Positions 9,543 to 18,484 of a DNA stretch of 64,000 nucleotides are shown here, in pieces. Location: NCBI RefSeq assembly GCF_900185615.1, contig NZ_FYAK01000007.1:62001-126000 (forward strand), in the 5' to 3' direction. Position numbers and translations under genes: made by a program. The notes under the pieces were generated by a model. It ran no database searches and was not told the origin of the DNA. It was given only the letters and a program-made list of their open reading frames with translations. The stretch is from Photobacterium malacitanum (GTDB taxonomy: Bacteria > Pseudomonadota > Gammaproteobacteria > Enterobacterales > Vibrionaceae). Within the stretch, counting starts at the first letter, position 1; every line of letters begins with the position of its first letter.

Positions 9543-10274
9543 ATGCATTTTATTCGTCGCACCGTGCTGGCTACAGCTGTTGCACTGACTGCTTTTTCTG
9601 CGGTTGCAAAACCTGATGTAGCGGCTATTACTAAGCAACTTTCTAATATTGGTTTAACGCCAAGCTCAATTACAGCCTCCCCGATGGCGGGTGTTAATGA
9701 AGTTGTGACTGAACGTGGTGTCGTGTATGCCTCTGATGACGGACAATATTTTTTAGCGGGCCATTTATACCAAAATACCGGTGCTGAGCCGGTTAACTTA
9801 ACTGAGCAAAAAATGGCGCAGTTAAATAAAGCTAAATTAGCCAAAATGGAAAAAGACATGATTGTCTATCCGGCTAAAAATGAAAAATATGTGGTAACGG
9901 TGTTTACTGATACTAGTTGTGGTTATTGCCGTAAATTGCATAATGAAATGCAAGGTTATAACGATGCTGGTATTACAGTACGTTACCTTGCTTTCCCACG
10001 CGGTGGTGAGCGATCAAGTAATTTCAACCAAATGAGTGCAATTTGGGGTGCAAAAGATCGTGTTAAAGCGATGCACGATGCTAAAAATGGTACTTTTGAT
10101 GAATCAAAGATCACTCCACGCCCTGATTTAGTGATGGAGCAATATCAATTAGGTGTTGCGATGGGGGTTAATGGAACGCCTGCAATCGTGCTAGAAGATG
10201 GCATGATGATCCCTGGTTACCAACCGCCAGCGGCATTGCTACAGTTATTGGATAGCAAAGCGAAAGCTAACTAA
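9543..10274 (+). CDS. dsbC: Thiol:disulfide isomerase DsbC
   Basis: Periplasmic disulfide isomerase that rearranges wrong disulfide bonds and is kept reduced by DsbD. A Sec signal peptide ends around VAKP (residues 1-20). An N-terminal dimerisation domain follows. The thioredoxin-fold domain has the CGYC active site (Cys126 and Cys129 of the precursor) and the cis-Pro loop NGTPAIV. The start is ATG 9543, preceded by AAGGGA; the frame extended from 9486 would hide the signal peptide. The protein has 243 residues. It lies between xerD and recJ as in E. coli. Confidence 0.96.
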   Translation: MHFIRRTVLATAVALTAFSAVAKPDVAAITKQLSNIGLTPSSITASPMAGVNEVVTERGVVYASDDGQYFLAGHLYQNTGAEPVNLTEQKMAQLNKAKLAKMEKDMIVYPAKNEKYVVTVFTDTSCGYCRKLHNEMQGYNDAGITVRYLAFPRGGERSSNFNQMSAIWGAKDRVKAMHDAKNGTFDESKITPRPDLVMEQYQLGVAMGVNGTPAIVLEDGMMIPGYQPPAALLQLLDSKAKAN

Positions 10275-10301
10275 TAGCGAGTCTACAGCGTCATTGAATA
10301 T

Positions 10302-10330
10302 AAAGCCTGATAGTGATATCAGGCTTTTTT
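10302..10330 (+). terminator. Terminator after dsbC
   Basis: A perfect 11-bp stem (AAAGCCTGATA with TATCAGGCTTT), a GTGA tetraloop, then a T run. It separates dsbC from recJ, so recJ probably has its own promoter or depends on read-through. Confidence 0.9.
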
Positions 10331-10387
10331 GTTGGTGGTGATTTGGTTAAGATGAAAAGACAATCATTCCTTTAAGAAGCCGTTATT

Positions 10388-12112
10388 ATGATAGAAATCA
10401 AGCGTCGTCCTGTTGCCGATCCTCAAGGCTTCTCTAGTGCAATCCCTGCTATTTTGCAGCGTATTTATGCCAGTCGTGGTATTAGCAATGATGCTGAACT
10501 CGAACGCGGCGCCAAAGGATTACTTAATTATAATCAACTTCATGGTATGAGTGATGCTGTTAAGTTGTTAGTGGCGGCATTAGCCAATAATACGCGTATT
10601 ATTATTGTCGGTGATTTTGATGCCGATGGCGCGACTAGCTCTGCATTATCTGTCTTGGCTTTAAAAATGTTGGGCAGTCGAAATGTAGATTATTTAGTGC
10701 CAAATCGATTTGATGACGGATATGGTTTAAGCCCTGATGTCGCGCAACAAGCGATTGATCGTGGGGCTGAACTGATCATGACGGTTGATAACGGTGTGTC
10801 TTCGATTAGTGGGGTTGCAGCAGCAAAAGCACAAGGGGTACAAGTGCTGGTTACCGATCATCACTTGCCTGGTGATTGTTTACCTGCAGCTGACGCGATA
10901 GTGAATCCAAACCTTGAACAATGTGGCTTTCCATCAAAAGCATTATGTGGGGTTGGCGTTGCCTTTTATTTAATGTTGGCACTACGGGCTGAACTGCGTA
11001 ATAACGGTTGGTTTGAACAACACGCGTTAGCTGTGCCAAATCTGGCTGAATTGCTTGATTTAGTTGCATTGGGCACGGTTGCTGATGTGGTGGCATTAGA
11101 TGGCAATAACCGCATTTTGGTACATCAAGGGCTGCAACGTATTCGTGCTGGTAAGTGTCGCCCAGGTATTCAGGCGTTAATTGAAGTGGCTAACCGTGAT
11201 CCCGCGCGGTTAGTGGCCAGCGATCTTGGATTTGCATTAGGACCACGTATTAATGCAGCAGGGCGCTTAGATGATATGTCATTCGGGGTGGAATTACTCT
11301 TGTGTGACAATATTCAAGCAGCGCGTCGTATGGCGTCTGAACTGGATGCGCTTAATCAAACCCGTAAAGAAATCGAACAAGGCATGAAAGAAGAAGGTCT
11401 CGCGATTTGTGAACGGTTGCAATTTAATCAGCACAATATGCCCTATGGGTTAGTGCTGTTTCAACGTGATTGGCATCAAGGTGTGATTGGTATTTTAGCT
11501 TCTCGTATTAAAGATAAATACCATCGCCCAGTGATAGCGTTTGCTGATGCAGGTAATGGTGAAATCAAAGGCTCGTGTCGTTCTATTGTGGGATTGCATA
11601 TGCGAGACGTACTTGATGTGGTTGATACTCAACATCCTGGAATGATTTTAAAGTTTGGTGGTCATGCAATGGCTGCAGGATTAACTATTGCTGAATCACA
11701 GTTAGAAGCGTTTAGTGTTGCTTTTGATACCGCGGTACGACAAGTTCTTGATGAAGATGCACTCCAAGGTGTGTTGCTTAGTGATGGCGAATTACAGCCG
11801 TATGAATTGACACTTGAGACGGCTGAAATTCTGCGTGCGGGCGGGCCGTGGGGACAGCAATTTCCAGAGCCAACCTTTGACGGTACGTTTCGACTTTTGC
11901 ACCAAAAGCTGGTGGCGGGTAAACACCTAAAAATGATAGTGGAGCCGCTAGCGGGAGGGAGCGTCATTGATGCGATTGCATTTAACGTCGATCTTAAGCT
12001 GTGGCCTGATGCGTCAGTGCAGCAAATTGAATTAGTTTATCGCCTCGATGTGAATGAATTTCGCGGTAATCGAAGTGTGCAATTGATGGTTGAACATTTA
12101 GCGGCAAAATAA
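10388..12112 (+). CDS. recJ: Single-stranded-DNA-specific exonuclease RecJ
   Basis: 5'-3' exonuclease on single-stranded DNA, used in RecF-pathway recombination, mismatch repair and base excision repair. It belongs to the DHH phosphoesterase family. Motif I is VGDFDADGATSSA (about residue 75), the name-giving DHH is in VTDHHLPGD, and the LGTVADVVAL segment and the DHHA1 glycine-rich motif GGHAMAAG follow. It has 574 residues against 577 in E. coli. It sits upstream of prfB as in E. coli. No defects are seen. Confidence 0.96.
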   Translation: MIEIKRRPVADPQGFSSAIPAILQRIYASRGISNDAELERGAKGLLNYNQLHGMSDAVKLLVAALANNTRIIIVGDFDADGATSSALSVLALKMLGSRNVDYLVPNRFDDGYGLSPDVAQQAIDRGAELIMTVDNGVSSISGVAAAKAQGVQVLVTDHHLPGDCLPAADAIVNPNLEQCGFPSKALCGVGVAFYLMLALRAELRNNGWFEQHALAVPNLAELLDLVALGTVADVVALDGNNRILVHQGLQRIRAGKCRPGIQALIEVANRDPARLVASDLGFALGPRINAAGRLDDMSFGVELLLCDNIQAARRMASELDALNQTRKEIEQGMKEEGLAICERLQFNQHNMPYGLVLFQRDWHQGVIGILASRIKDKYHRPVIAFADAGNGEIKGSCRSIVGLHMRDVLDVVDTQHPGMILKFGGHAMAAGLTIAESQLEAFSVAFDTAVRQVLDEDALQGVLLSDGELQPYELTLETAEILRAGGPWGQQFPEPTFDGTFRLLHQKLVAGKHLKMIVEPLAGGSVIDAIAFNVDLKLWPDASVQQIELVYRLDVNEFRGNRSVQLMVEHLAAK

Positions 12113-12280
12113 TATCAACCTGGTAATGAAACCGTGAATGGTGGGGATCTTGGTGTTTACAGCCTAGATTGTCACCATATTTTGATTAATTTTCTGATAA
12201 CCTTTCTCTCCCTCTGTATATTCTATCTACAATTCGATAGAATCTTGCGGTTATATCTATTTCGGTAATGAAGCGTGGCG

Positions 12281-13379
12281 ATGTTCGAAATTAATCCTAT
12301 TAAAAACCGACTTGAGGATGTGTCAGCACGTACTGACATCCTTAGGGGGTACCTTTGACTATGATGCGAAACAAGAGCGTCTAGAAGAGGTAAATGCAGA
12401 ACTAGAGCAACCAGATGTATGGAGTGAACCTGAGCGCGCTCAAGCGTTAGGTAAAGAACGTGCAGCATTGGAAGCGGTAGTTGAAACTATTGACCAATTA
12501 GACCAAGGCGTGGAAGACGTTGAAGGCCTACTTGAGTTAGCGGTTGAAGAAGATGATCAAGAAACCTTTGATGAGATTGAACCTGAGTTAGCTGAGCTTG
12601 AAGCTAAGTTAGCTAAGTTAGAATTTCGTCGTATGTTTGCTGGCGATCACGATAGTTCTGATTGTTATCTTGATCTTCAAGCAGGCTCAGGTGGTACTGA
12701 AGCACAAGATTGGACCTCAATGATGCTGCGCATGTACTTGCGTTGGGCAGATGCTAAAGGTTTTAAAACTGAAATCATTGAAATCTCTGATGGTGATGTT
12801 GCTGGTCTTAAATCTGTTACTGTTCGTATTAGCGGAGAGTATGCTTATGGTTGGCTACGTACTGAAACCGGTGTACACCGTTTAGTGCGTAAATCACCGT
12901 TTGACTCCGGTGGTCGTCGCCATACTTCGTTTGCTTCAGCATTTGTGTATCCAGAAATTGATGACAATATTGTTATTGATATCAACCCTTCTGATTTACG
13001 TATCGACGTATACCGCGCATCGGGTGCCGGTGGTCAGCACGTAAACACCACTGAATCGGCAGTACGTATTACGCACGTACCAACCAATATTGTGGTGCAG
13101 TGTCAGAACGATCGCTCTCAGCATAAGAATAAAGATCAAGCAATGAAGCAGTTAAAAGCAAAATTGTTTGAATATGAAATGCAAAAGCAAAATGCTGAAA
13201 AACAAGCCAGTGAAGATACTAAATCTGACATTGGTTGGGGTAGTCAAATCCGTTCTTATGTATTGGATGACTCTCGCATTAAAGATTTACGTACTGGGGT
13301 GGAAAACAGAAACACCCAAGCAGTACTAGACGGTGATTTAGACCGTTTTATTGAAGCAAGCTTGAAATCAGGTCTGTAA
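12281..13379 (+). CDS. prfB: Peptide chain release factor 2, with programmed +1 frameshift
   Basis: Class I release factor that recognises UGA and UAA stop codons. It starts at ATG 12281 ([15 protein letters not shown]). After 25 codons there is an in-frame TGA at 12356. Translation must slip +1, skipping T12356, and continue with GAC at 12357, giving 365 residues as in E. coli. The shifted product carries the SPF tripeptide that reads the stop codon (in RKSPFDSGG) and the GGQ motif that triggers peptide release (in GAGGQHVN). The rest of the protein aligns throughout with E. coli RF2. lysS follows 31 bases later, as in E. coli. This is not a pseudogene. Confidence 0.97.
12344..12358 (+). promoter_or_regulatory. 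prfB: prfB programmed frameshift site
   Basis: An internal Shine-Dalgarno-like AGGGGG (12344-12349) lies three bases before the slippery CTT codon (12353-12355), which is followed by TGA and C. This is the canonical RF2 autoregulatory site: when RF2 is scarce, slow termination at UGA favours slipping into the +1 frame. Confidence 0.97.
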
Positions 13380-13410
13380 CCGAATTTCAGTAAAATTTTA
13401 AGGGTTCCCC

Positions 13411-14919
13411 ATGACTGACCAAGTACAAGATGAGAATAAACTGATTGCTGAGCGTCGCGCGAAACTGGATATGATTCGCAAAAACTGCAAAGCAAATGGC
13501 CACCCAAACGATTTCCGTCGTGATAGCTTAGCGGCTGACCTACAAGCAAAATACGGTGAGATGACCAAGGAAGAGCTTGAACAAGCTGGTCATGTATTTG
13601 CAATCGCAGGTCGTGTTATGGCTAAGCGTGGTCCTTTCCTAGCGATTCAAGATGTGTCTGGCCGAATTCAGGCTTATGCATCTAAAGATGTGCAGAAAGA
13701 GCTAAAAGAGAAATATTCTGGTCTAGATATCGGTGACATCATCGGTGTTAAAGGGGTACTGCAAAAATCTGGTAAAGGTGATCTTTACGTTGAGATGGAT
13801 AACTACGAGTTGCTAACGAAAGCACTACGTCCATTACCAGAAAAATTCCATGGTCTAACTGACCAAGAGATGCGTTACCGTCAGCGTTATGTTGATCTGA
13901 TTGTAAATGATGATTCTCGTCGTGCATTTGTGATCCGTTCAAAAGTGGTTTCAGCTATTCGTAACTTCATGGTAACTAAAGGTTTCATGGAAGTTGAAAC
14001 GCCAATGATGCACGTGATCCCTGGTGGTGCAACCGCACGTCCATTTATCACTCATCATAATGCACTAGATATCGACATGTACCTACGTGTTGCACCTGAG
14101 CTTTACCTTAAGCGTCTAGTTGTTGGTGGTTTTGAGCGCGTATTTGAAATCAACCGTAACTTCCGTAACGAAGGTTTGTCTCCTCGTCATAACCCAGAAT
14201 TCACGATGATGGAATTCTACATGGCGTACGCAGATTACAATGATCTGATGGACATCACTGAAGAAATGCTAAGCAGCATCGCGATTGATGTATTAGGTTC
14301 TTCTAAAATGCCATACGGTGAGTTCGAAGTTGAATTTGCAGGTCCTTATACTCGTATGAGCATGTTGGATGCAATTAAGCAATACAACCCAGATCACGCA
14401 GAAATCCAAGCATTAACTTACGAAGGCGTTGCTGATCGTGAGCTAATGGTTAAGATCGCAAAATCTGTTCATGTTGATGTAGAAAGCTTCTGGACATGTG
14501 GTCAATTACTTGAAGAAATCTTTGGTGAAACGGCTGAGCCTCAACTAATGCAACCGACGTTCATTACAGAGTACCCAGCTGATATTTCTCCACTTGCACG
14601 TCGTAACGATGAAAACCCATTCATTACTGACCGTTTTGAATTCTTTATCGGTGGTCGTGAAGTAGCGAATGGTTTCTCTGAGCTTAACGATGCTCAAGAC
14701 CAAGACCAACGCTTTAAAGCACAGGTTAACGCGAAAGATGCAGGTGATGATGAAGCAATGTACTATGACGCAGACTACATTACTGCGCTAGAGCATGGTT
14801 TACCACCTACTGCAGGCCAAGGTATTGGTATTGACCGTTTAGTAATGCTATTTACTAACACACATACTATTCGTGACGTTATTTTATTCCCGGCAATGCG
14901 CCCACAATCAAATAACTAA
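13411..14919 (+). CDS. lysS: Lysyl-tRNA synthetase, class II
   Basis: Charges tRNA-Lys. The N-terminal OB-fold anticodon-binding domain covers about residues 60-150 ([15 protein letters not shown]). The class II catalytic domain follows: motif 1 region around [16 protein letters not shown], motif 2 [20 protein letters not shown], and motif 3 [12 protein letters not shown]. It has 502 residues against 505 in E. coli. It is likely cotranscribed with prfB and ends at a terminator. In vibrios vpsR follows, as it does here. Confidence 0.97.
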   Translation: MTDQVQDENKLIAERRAKLDMIRKNCKANGHPNDFRRDSLAADLQAKYGEMTKEELEQAGHVFAIAGRVMAKRGPFLAIQDVSGRIQAYASKDVQKELKEKYSGLDIGDIIGVKGVLQKSGKGDLYVEMDNYELLTKALRPLPEKFHGLTDQEMRYRQRYVDLIVNDDSRRAFVIRSKVVSAIRNFMVTKGFMEVETPMMHVIPGGATARPFITHHNALDIDMYLRVAPELYLKRLVVGGFERVFEINRNFRNEGLSPRHNPEFTMMEFYMAYADYNDLMDITEEMLSSIAIDVLGSSKMPYGEFEVEFAGPYTRMSMLDAIKQYNPDHAEIQALTYEGVADRELMVKIAKSVHVDVESFWTCGQLLEEIFGETAEPQLMQPTFITEYPADISPLARRNDENPFITDRFEFFIGGREVANGFSELNDAQDQDQRFKAQVNAKDAGDDEAMYYDADYITALEHGLPPTAGQGIGIDRLVMLFTNTHTIRDVILFPAMRPQSNN

Positions 14920-14932
14920 TTGAATTATTATA

Positions 14933-14962
14933 AAAAGCCATCGCTTAATGCGGTGGTTTTTT
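14933..14962 (+). terminator. Terminator after lysS
   Basis: A stem formed by AAAGCCATCGC and GCGGTGGTTTT, including G-T pairs, with a short loop, followed by a long T run. Confidence 0.8.
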
Positions 14963-15155
14963 TTTGGCTTTTTTTTGTTAAAAAGGAGTCAAAAAAGTGA
15001 CAAATAGTCATTATTGAGGGCGCAATATCGCTAACATCATGATTTTATATTAGCTTAATTATATTATAGTAAACAAGTTGCATTTGTTCGTATATCATTG
15101 GTGGAGTGGTTACTAAGTTAAATATAAGATAATTGCTTTATTCAAGGAGGGATAA

Positions 15156-16499
15156 ATGACAATTGGAATGGTAAAAAAAGCAAAAGCTGTTATTTCTAAT
15201 ACCTTGGTTGTTTTTGGTGGCAATAATCAAAATTGGTTACCTGCAATGGAAACCGCGGGCTGGCTGTGTCACCGTTGTTATGATTTGCGTACCGCAGAAA
15301 CATTACTGTTAGAAATTGGTCCTTGCATTGGCGTGGTTGATCTTAGCCATGATGATTTTAGTATTCATAGTTTTTCAGCAATGGTGAATCGTAATAAACA
15401 AGTCCGCTGGATTGCGATTGTGCGCGATGAACAATTGAACAATGAAGCTATTGGCCAATTTATCGTTAATTTTTGTCTCGATTATTTTTCTGTTCCTATT
15501 CCTCCTGAGCGGTTACAACAAACCATTGGTCACCAGATTGGTATGCTTAATCTGGAACGTCAAGTATGGCCACAATTAGGCAATTTTGGTCAGCAAGGGC
15601 TACAAGGCTCGACGGCGGTAATGAAAAAACTCCGCGATCAAGTTAAACGGATTGCATTAAGTGATGTGCATGTCGTCATCAGTGGTGAAATTGGTACGGG
15701 TAAGATCTTAGTAGCAGACGCTATTTTTCAAGCGTCTGCGCGTGCTAAACAACAAGTAATACGGGTTAATTGTGAAACTATGACCGCAGATTGGAGGGTT
15801 GAAACCGCCAGCGGGACTGAATCGTTATTTGAAGCTGCAAATAATGGTGTGTTGGTACTTGAAGAGTTTACCGCGTTAACCGATGCCTGCCAGCAGACGT
15901 TATACCAAGTTTTGGCTGAAGGGCTTTACTATAATCAAGCGGGTGAGGCGATTAGCGTTGATATTCGTGTTATTTCTATTACCAAACATTCACTTGAGCA
16001 TTTAGTTACTTTAACGACATTACGGCGTGAATTATATTTTCGTTTAAATGTGGTGTCATTAACTGTACCGACATTGCGTGAACGAGGTGATGACATTATT
16101 GTTTTAGCCGAATTTTTATTATTAAAATATGCGCGTCAGTATAATAGTGTCGCTAAATCGTTATCGGAACAAGCGCAAGCAATGCTATTGCAATACCCGT
16201 GGCCAGGTAATGTGCAGGAGCTTATTTGCCAAATTAAGCGTGCGGTATTACTCGCAGAAAATAAATGTATTGAAGCGGAGCAATTAGATATACCACGTTT
16301 AGTCGATGATAAATTAAGCTTGAAAAAAGTGCGTGAAGAATCTGAACGCAATGCATTATTAACCGTATTAGAAAATAATAAAGGTCAAATTTCGGCTGCG
16401 GCACGAGAGTTAGGGGTATCAAGAGCGACGATGTATCGACTGTTAAATAAACATGAGCTCATTCCACCACCACGTTGCTTTCGTCAAGGTCATGCGTAA
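15156..16499 (+). CDS. vpsR: VpsR-like transcriptional regulator (biofilm master regulator family)
   Basis: Resembles Vibrio cholerae VpsR, the c-di-GMP-responsive activator of exopolysaccharide and biofilm genes. The N-terminal receiver-like domain (about residues 16-135) has VVDLSHDDF with Asp62 where VpsR has its conserved Asp. The AAA+ domain has a Walker A GEIGTGKI (177-184) and a modified Walker B (VLVLEEF). The GAFTGA loop that contacts sigma-54 is absent, and the segment where it would lie is shortened. The C-terminal Fis-type helix-turn-helix is GQISAAARELGVSRATMYRL. AGGAGG precedes the ATG. Its place after lysS matches V. cholerae. It has 447 residues. Targets are not visible in this window. 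Confidence 0.85.
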   Translation: MTIGMVKKAKAVISNTLVVFGGNNQNWLPAMETAGWLCHRCYDLRTAETLLLEIGPCIGVVDLSHDDFSIHSFSAMVNRNKQVRWIAIVRDEQLNNEAIGQFIVNFCLDYFSVPIPPERLQQTIGHQIGMLNLERQVWPQLGNFGQQGLQGSTAVMKKLRDQVKRIALSDVHVVISGEIGTGKILVADAIFQASARAKQQVIRVNCETMTADWRVETASGTESLFEAANNGVLVLEEFTALTDACQQTLYQVLAEGLYYNQAGEAISVDIRVISITKHSLEHLVTLTTLRRELYFRLNVVSLTVPTLRERGDDIIVLAEFLLLKYARQYNSVAKSLSEQAQAMLLQYPWPGNVQELICQIKRAVLLAENKCIEAEQLDIPRLVDDKLSLKKVREESERNALLTVLENNKGQISAAARELGVSRATMYRLLNKHELIPPPRCFRQGHA

Positions 16500-16505
16500 A
16501 GCCGG

Positions 16506-17186
16506 CTAAATAAAGTGTCGTTGTAATAATTGTGCTGTAAATTGTTTTTTTAAATAAAAGCCACGAGGTAGGGTTTTTATCGGTTGGCCATTCGCGCCAT
16601 AAGCTTCGGTGAGTGCTTTACTGTTGGCAGCTTTTGGGCGTAATTGTAGAACTTCACCATGACGAGCAGTGATTGATTCTACTTGGCCTAATACAATCAG
16701 ATCCATTAATTCTTCCCAATCTTGCTGTAATTGTTGTTCTTCTTCTGCACTTGGGCTCCATAATAGTGCAGATCCAACATGACGTTCTTCAAGTGGAATG
16801 TCACGCTCTCCTTCAACGGGAACCCATAATACGCGAGCCAGTTTTTGTCTTATATGGCTATTTTGCCACTGCAGACCTTGTACGCCAATTAGCGGTGCTA
16901 CACAGACAAAGGTCGTTTCTAATGGCTTGCCTTGATAACTGATCGGAATTGTTTTGAGTTCAATGCCAAGTTCAATAAAGTCAGGCACAGGCTTGCTGCC
17001 AGCCGTTGCTCCTAAATGCCATTCTAGTAATTGCCCAACCCAACCTTTATCACGCTTAAGGTTGGGTGGCGGAATTATGCCAGCGAGCGCTGCTAATTCA
17101 CCCAGCGTCATGCCTGCCAATTGCTGGGCGCGATAAAGTAATTCAGCTTCTGTTGTTGGTGTGGGTTGCATGGAGTGTTGGCTCAT
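16506..17186 (-). CDS. mutH: DNA mismatch repair endonuclease MutH
   Basis: Nicks the unmethylated strand at hemimethylated GATC after activation by MutL, directing repair to new DNA. The catalytic Asp, Glu and Lys are present in [12 protein letters not shown] (D, then E and K seven and nine residues on). Conserved [33 protein letters not shown] and [12 protein letters not shown] segments follow E. coli MutH. ATG 17186 gives 226 residues, close to the 229 of E. coli. The longer frame begins with an unlikely TTG at 17207. It is convergent with vpsR with only six bases between them. Its presence implies a Dam-based repair system. Confidence 0.95.
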   Translation of the reverse strand: MSQHSMQPTPTTEAELLYRAQQLAGMTLGELAALAGIIPPPNLKRDKGWVGQLLEWHLGATAGSKPVPDFIELGIELKTIPISYQGKPLETTFVCVAPLIGVQGLQWQNSHIRQKLARVLWVPVEGERDIPLEERHVGSALLWSPSAEEEQQLQQDWEELMDLIVLGQVESITARHGEVLQLRPKAANSKALTEAYGANGQPIKTLPRGFYLKKQFTAQLLQRHFI

Positions 17187-17915
17187 AAAATATCGTGATA
17201 GGACCAATAGTGAAGATAGTATGAGCAGATAATACTATCATATTGGTGGCTGTTGTAGGTGAAGATCTGTGATGATCGTTGTGGGCAATAAATGGTTACG
17301 ATTGATCATTTAAGTTATAGAAATGAAATAATAGCGCTGAAATGTCTGCTGATGAGTAACTTGTGGCAGTTATTTAGCGCTAAGATCAAAATAAAAAGAT
17401 ATCCACAGTTTTTTTTTGAAAAATATTTTTTTCCAATTTAACTGAGTGTTTATACAGTGCTGTGGTGGAATAATATTCGTTGTGATGTGTTCTTGCTCAC
17501 CATAAAAAGCCGTATTTTGTGGATAACGCCATTATTGGTTGATCTTTAACCGATCGTTTTTTAGTGATGTGAAAGTTAACTTTATTTTTATTTATTATGA
17601 ATTTGACATGTGGTTATGGTTATGATTTTAAATGATAATTTTATTTTTAGTTACGTTTTTATTGGGCGTTATAAAATGTTTTTTAATCACTTAAATCTGC
17701 TTTTTTTAGGTTTCTGCACAAATCTATCCACAGAAAGAGTGAATAAATGTGGGGTATGTCTCACTTAGCTGTTGGTAAAGTGGTCATTATGCAAAGTTAT
17801 CCCAAAGATGGTTTAAAGTGAGTAAAACTGATCGATATTAATGAATGTTTGTTTACCGATCCCGTCTACTATGAAAAAATCACTATTAATAGATATTTAT
17901 ACTTGAGGTCGTCCA
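17187..17915. promoter_or_regulatory. Long AT-rich intergenic region with DnaA-box-like sites
   Basis: About 730 bases without a gene, between divergent mutH and rppH. It contains a perfect DnaA box on the minus strand at 17518-17526 (TGTGGATAA) and two 8-of-9 matches at 17399-17407 (ATATCCACA) and 17724-17732 (CTATCCACA). A weaker one is at 17797-17805 (TTATCCCAA). Several GATC sites and T-rich runs lie between them. It probably carries the promoters of both genes. Whether DnaA binds here is untested. Confidence 0.5.
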
Positions 17916-18440
17916 GTGATTGATGGCGATGGATACCGCCCTAATGTAGGGATCGTTATCTGCAATGGCCATGGCCAGGTATTTTGGGCTCGACGATATG
18001 GACAACATTCTTGGCAGTTTCCGCAAGGTGGTATTGATGAAGGTGAAACCCCTGAACAGGCCATGTATCGTGAATTGTATGAAGAAGTAGGATTAACCAA
18101 AAAAGATGTCAGGATTATTGCGTCAAGCCGTCATTGGTTACGTTATAAATTACCTAAACGTCTTGTGCGGTGGGATTCAAAACCTGTTTGTATCGGTCAA
18201 AAGCAAAAGTGGTTTTTGCTGAGTTTAGAATGCGATGAGTCCAAGGTTAATATGCAGCGAGGTGCTACACCAGAATTTGATGGTTGGCGTTGGGTAAGTT
18301 ATTGGTACCCAGTGAGACAAGTGGTGTCTTTTAAGCGTGATGTGTACCGTCGTGCATTAAAAGAGTTTGCTGCTGTCGCAATGCCATTTAAAGAATGGAA
18401 AGAACGTAAATTTAAACGCACTAAGAGTAAGCGTAATTAG
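17916..18440 (+). CDS. rppH: RNA pyrophosphohydrolase RppH (Nudix)
   Basis: Removes pyrophosphate from the 5' triphosphate end of mRNA, which opens the transcript to RNase E decay. The Nudix box is complete, from [20 protein letters not shown] to VGL, at about residues 38-60. Both the N-terminal [13 protein letters not shown] and the C-terminal [24 protein letters not shown] match E. coli RppH. The start is GTG 17916 with TTGAGG upstream. The tail is lysine and arginine rich. It has 174 residues. ptsP follows 44 bases later, the same pair as in E. coli, and they probably form one transcript. Confidence 0.96.
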   Translation: MIDGDGYRPNVGIVICNGHGQVFWARRYGQHSWQFPQGGIDEGETPEQAMYRELYEEVGLTKKDVRIIASSRHWLRYKLPKRLVRWDSKPVCIGQKQKWFLLSLECDESKVNMQRGATPEFDGWRWVSYWYPVRQVVSFKRDVYRRALKEFAAVAMPFKEWKERKFKRTKSKRN

Positions 18441-18484
18441 CAAATAGAGGTTATTGGCTCACAGGGAACAATTAAAGGCTCACT

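Noticed and set aside
12281-12360. prfB as a frameshifted pseudogene
   Set aside because: The in-frame TGA sits in the canonical RF2 frameshift context and the product is full length after the +1 slip.
15156-16499. LuxO or another NtrC-type sigma-54 activator
   Set aside because: The GAFTGA loop is absent and the N-terminal domain and gene position match VpsR.
17187-17915. Chromosomal replication origin
   Set aside because: DnaA-like boxes are few and none of the genes normally beside oriC (mnmG, rsmG, dnaA, dnaN) are present.
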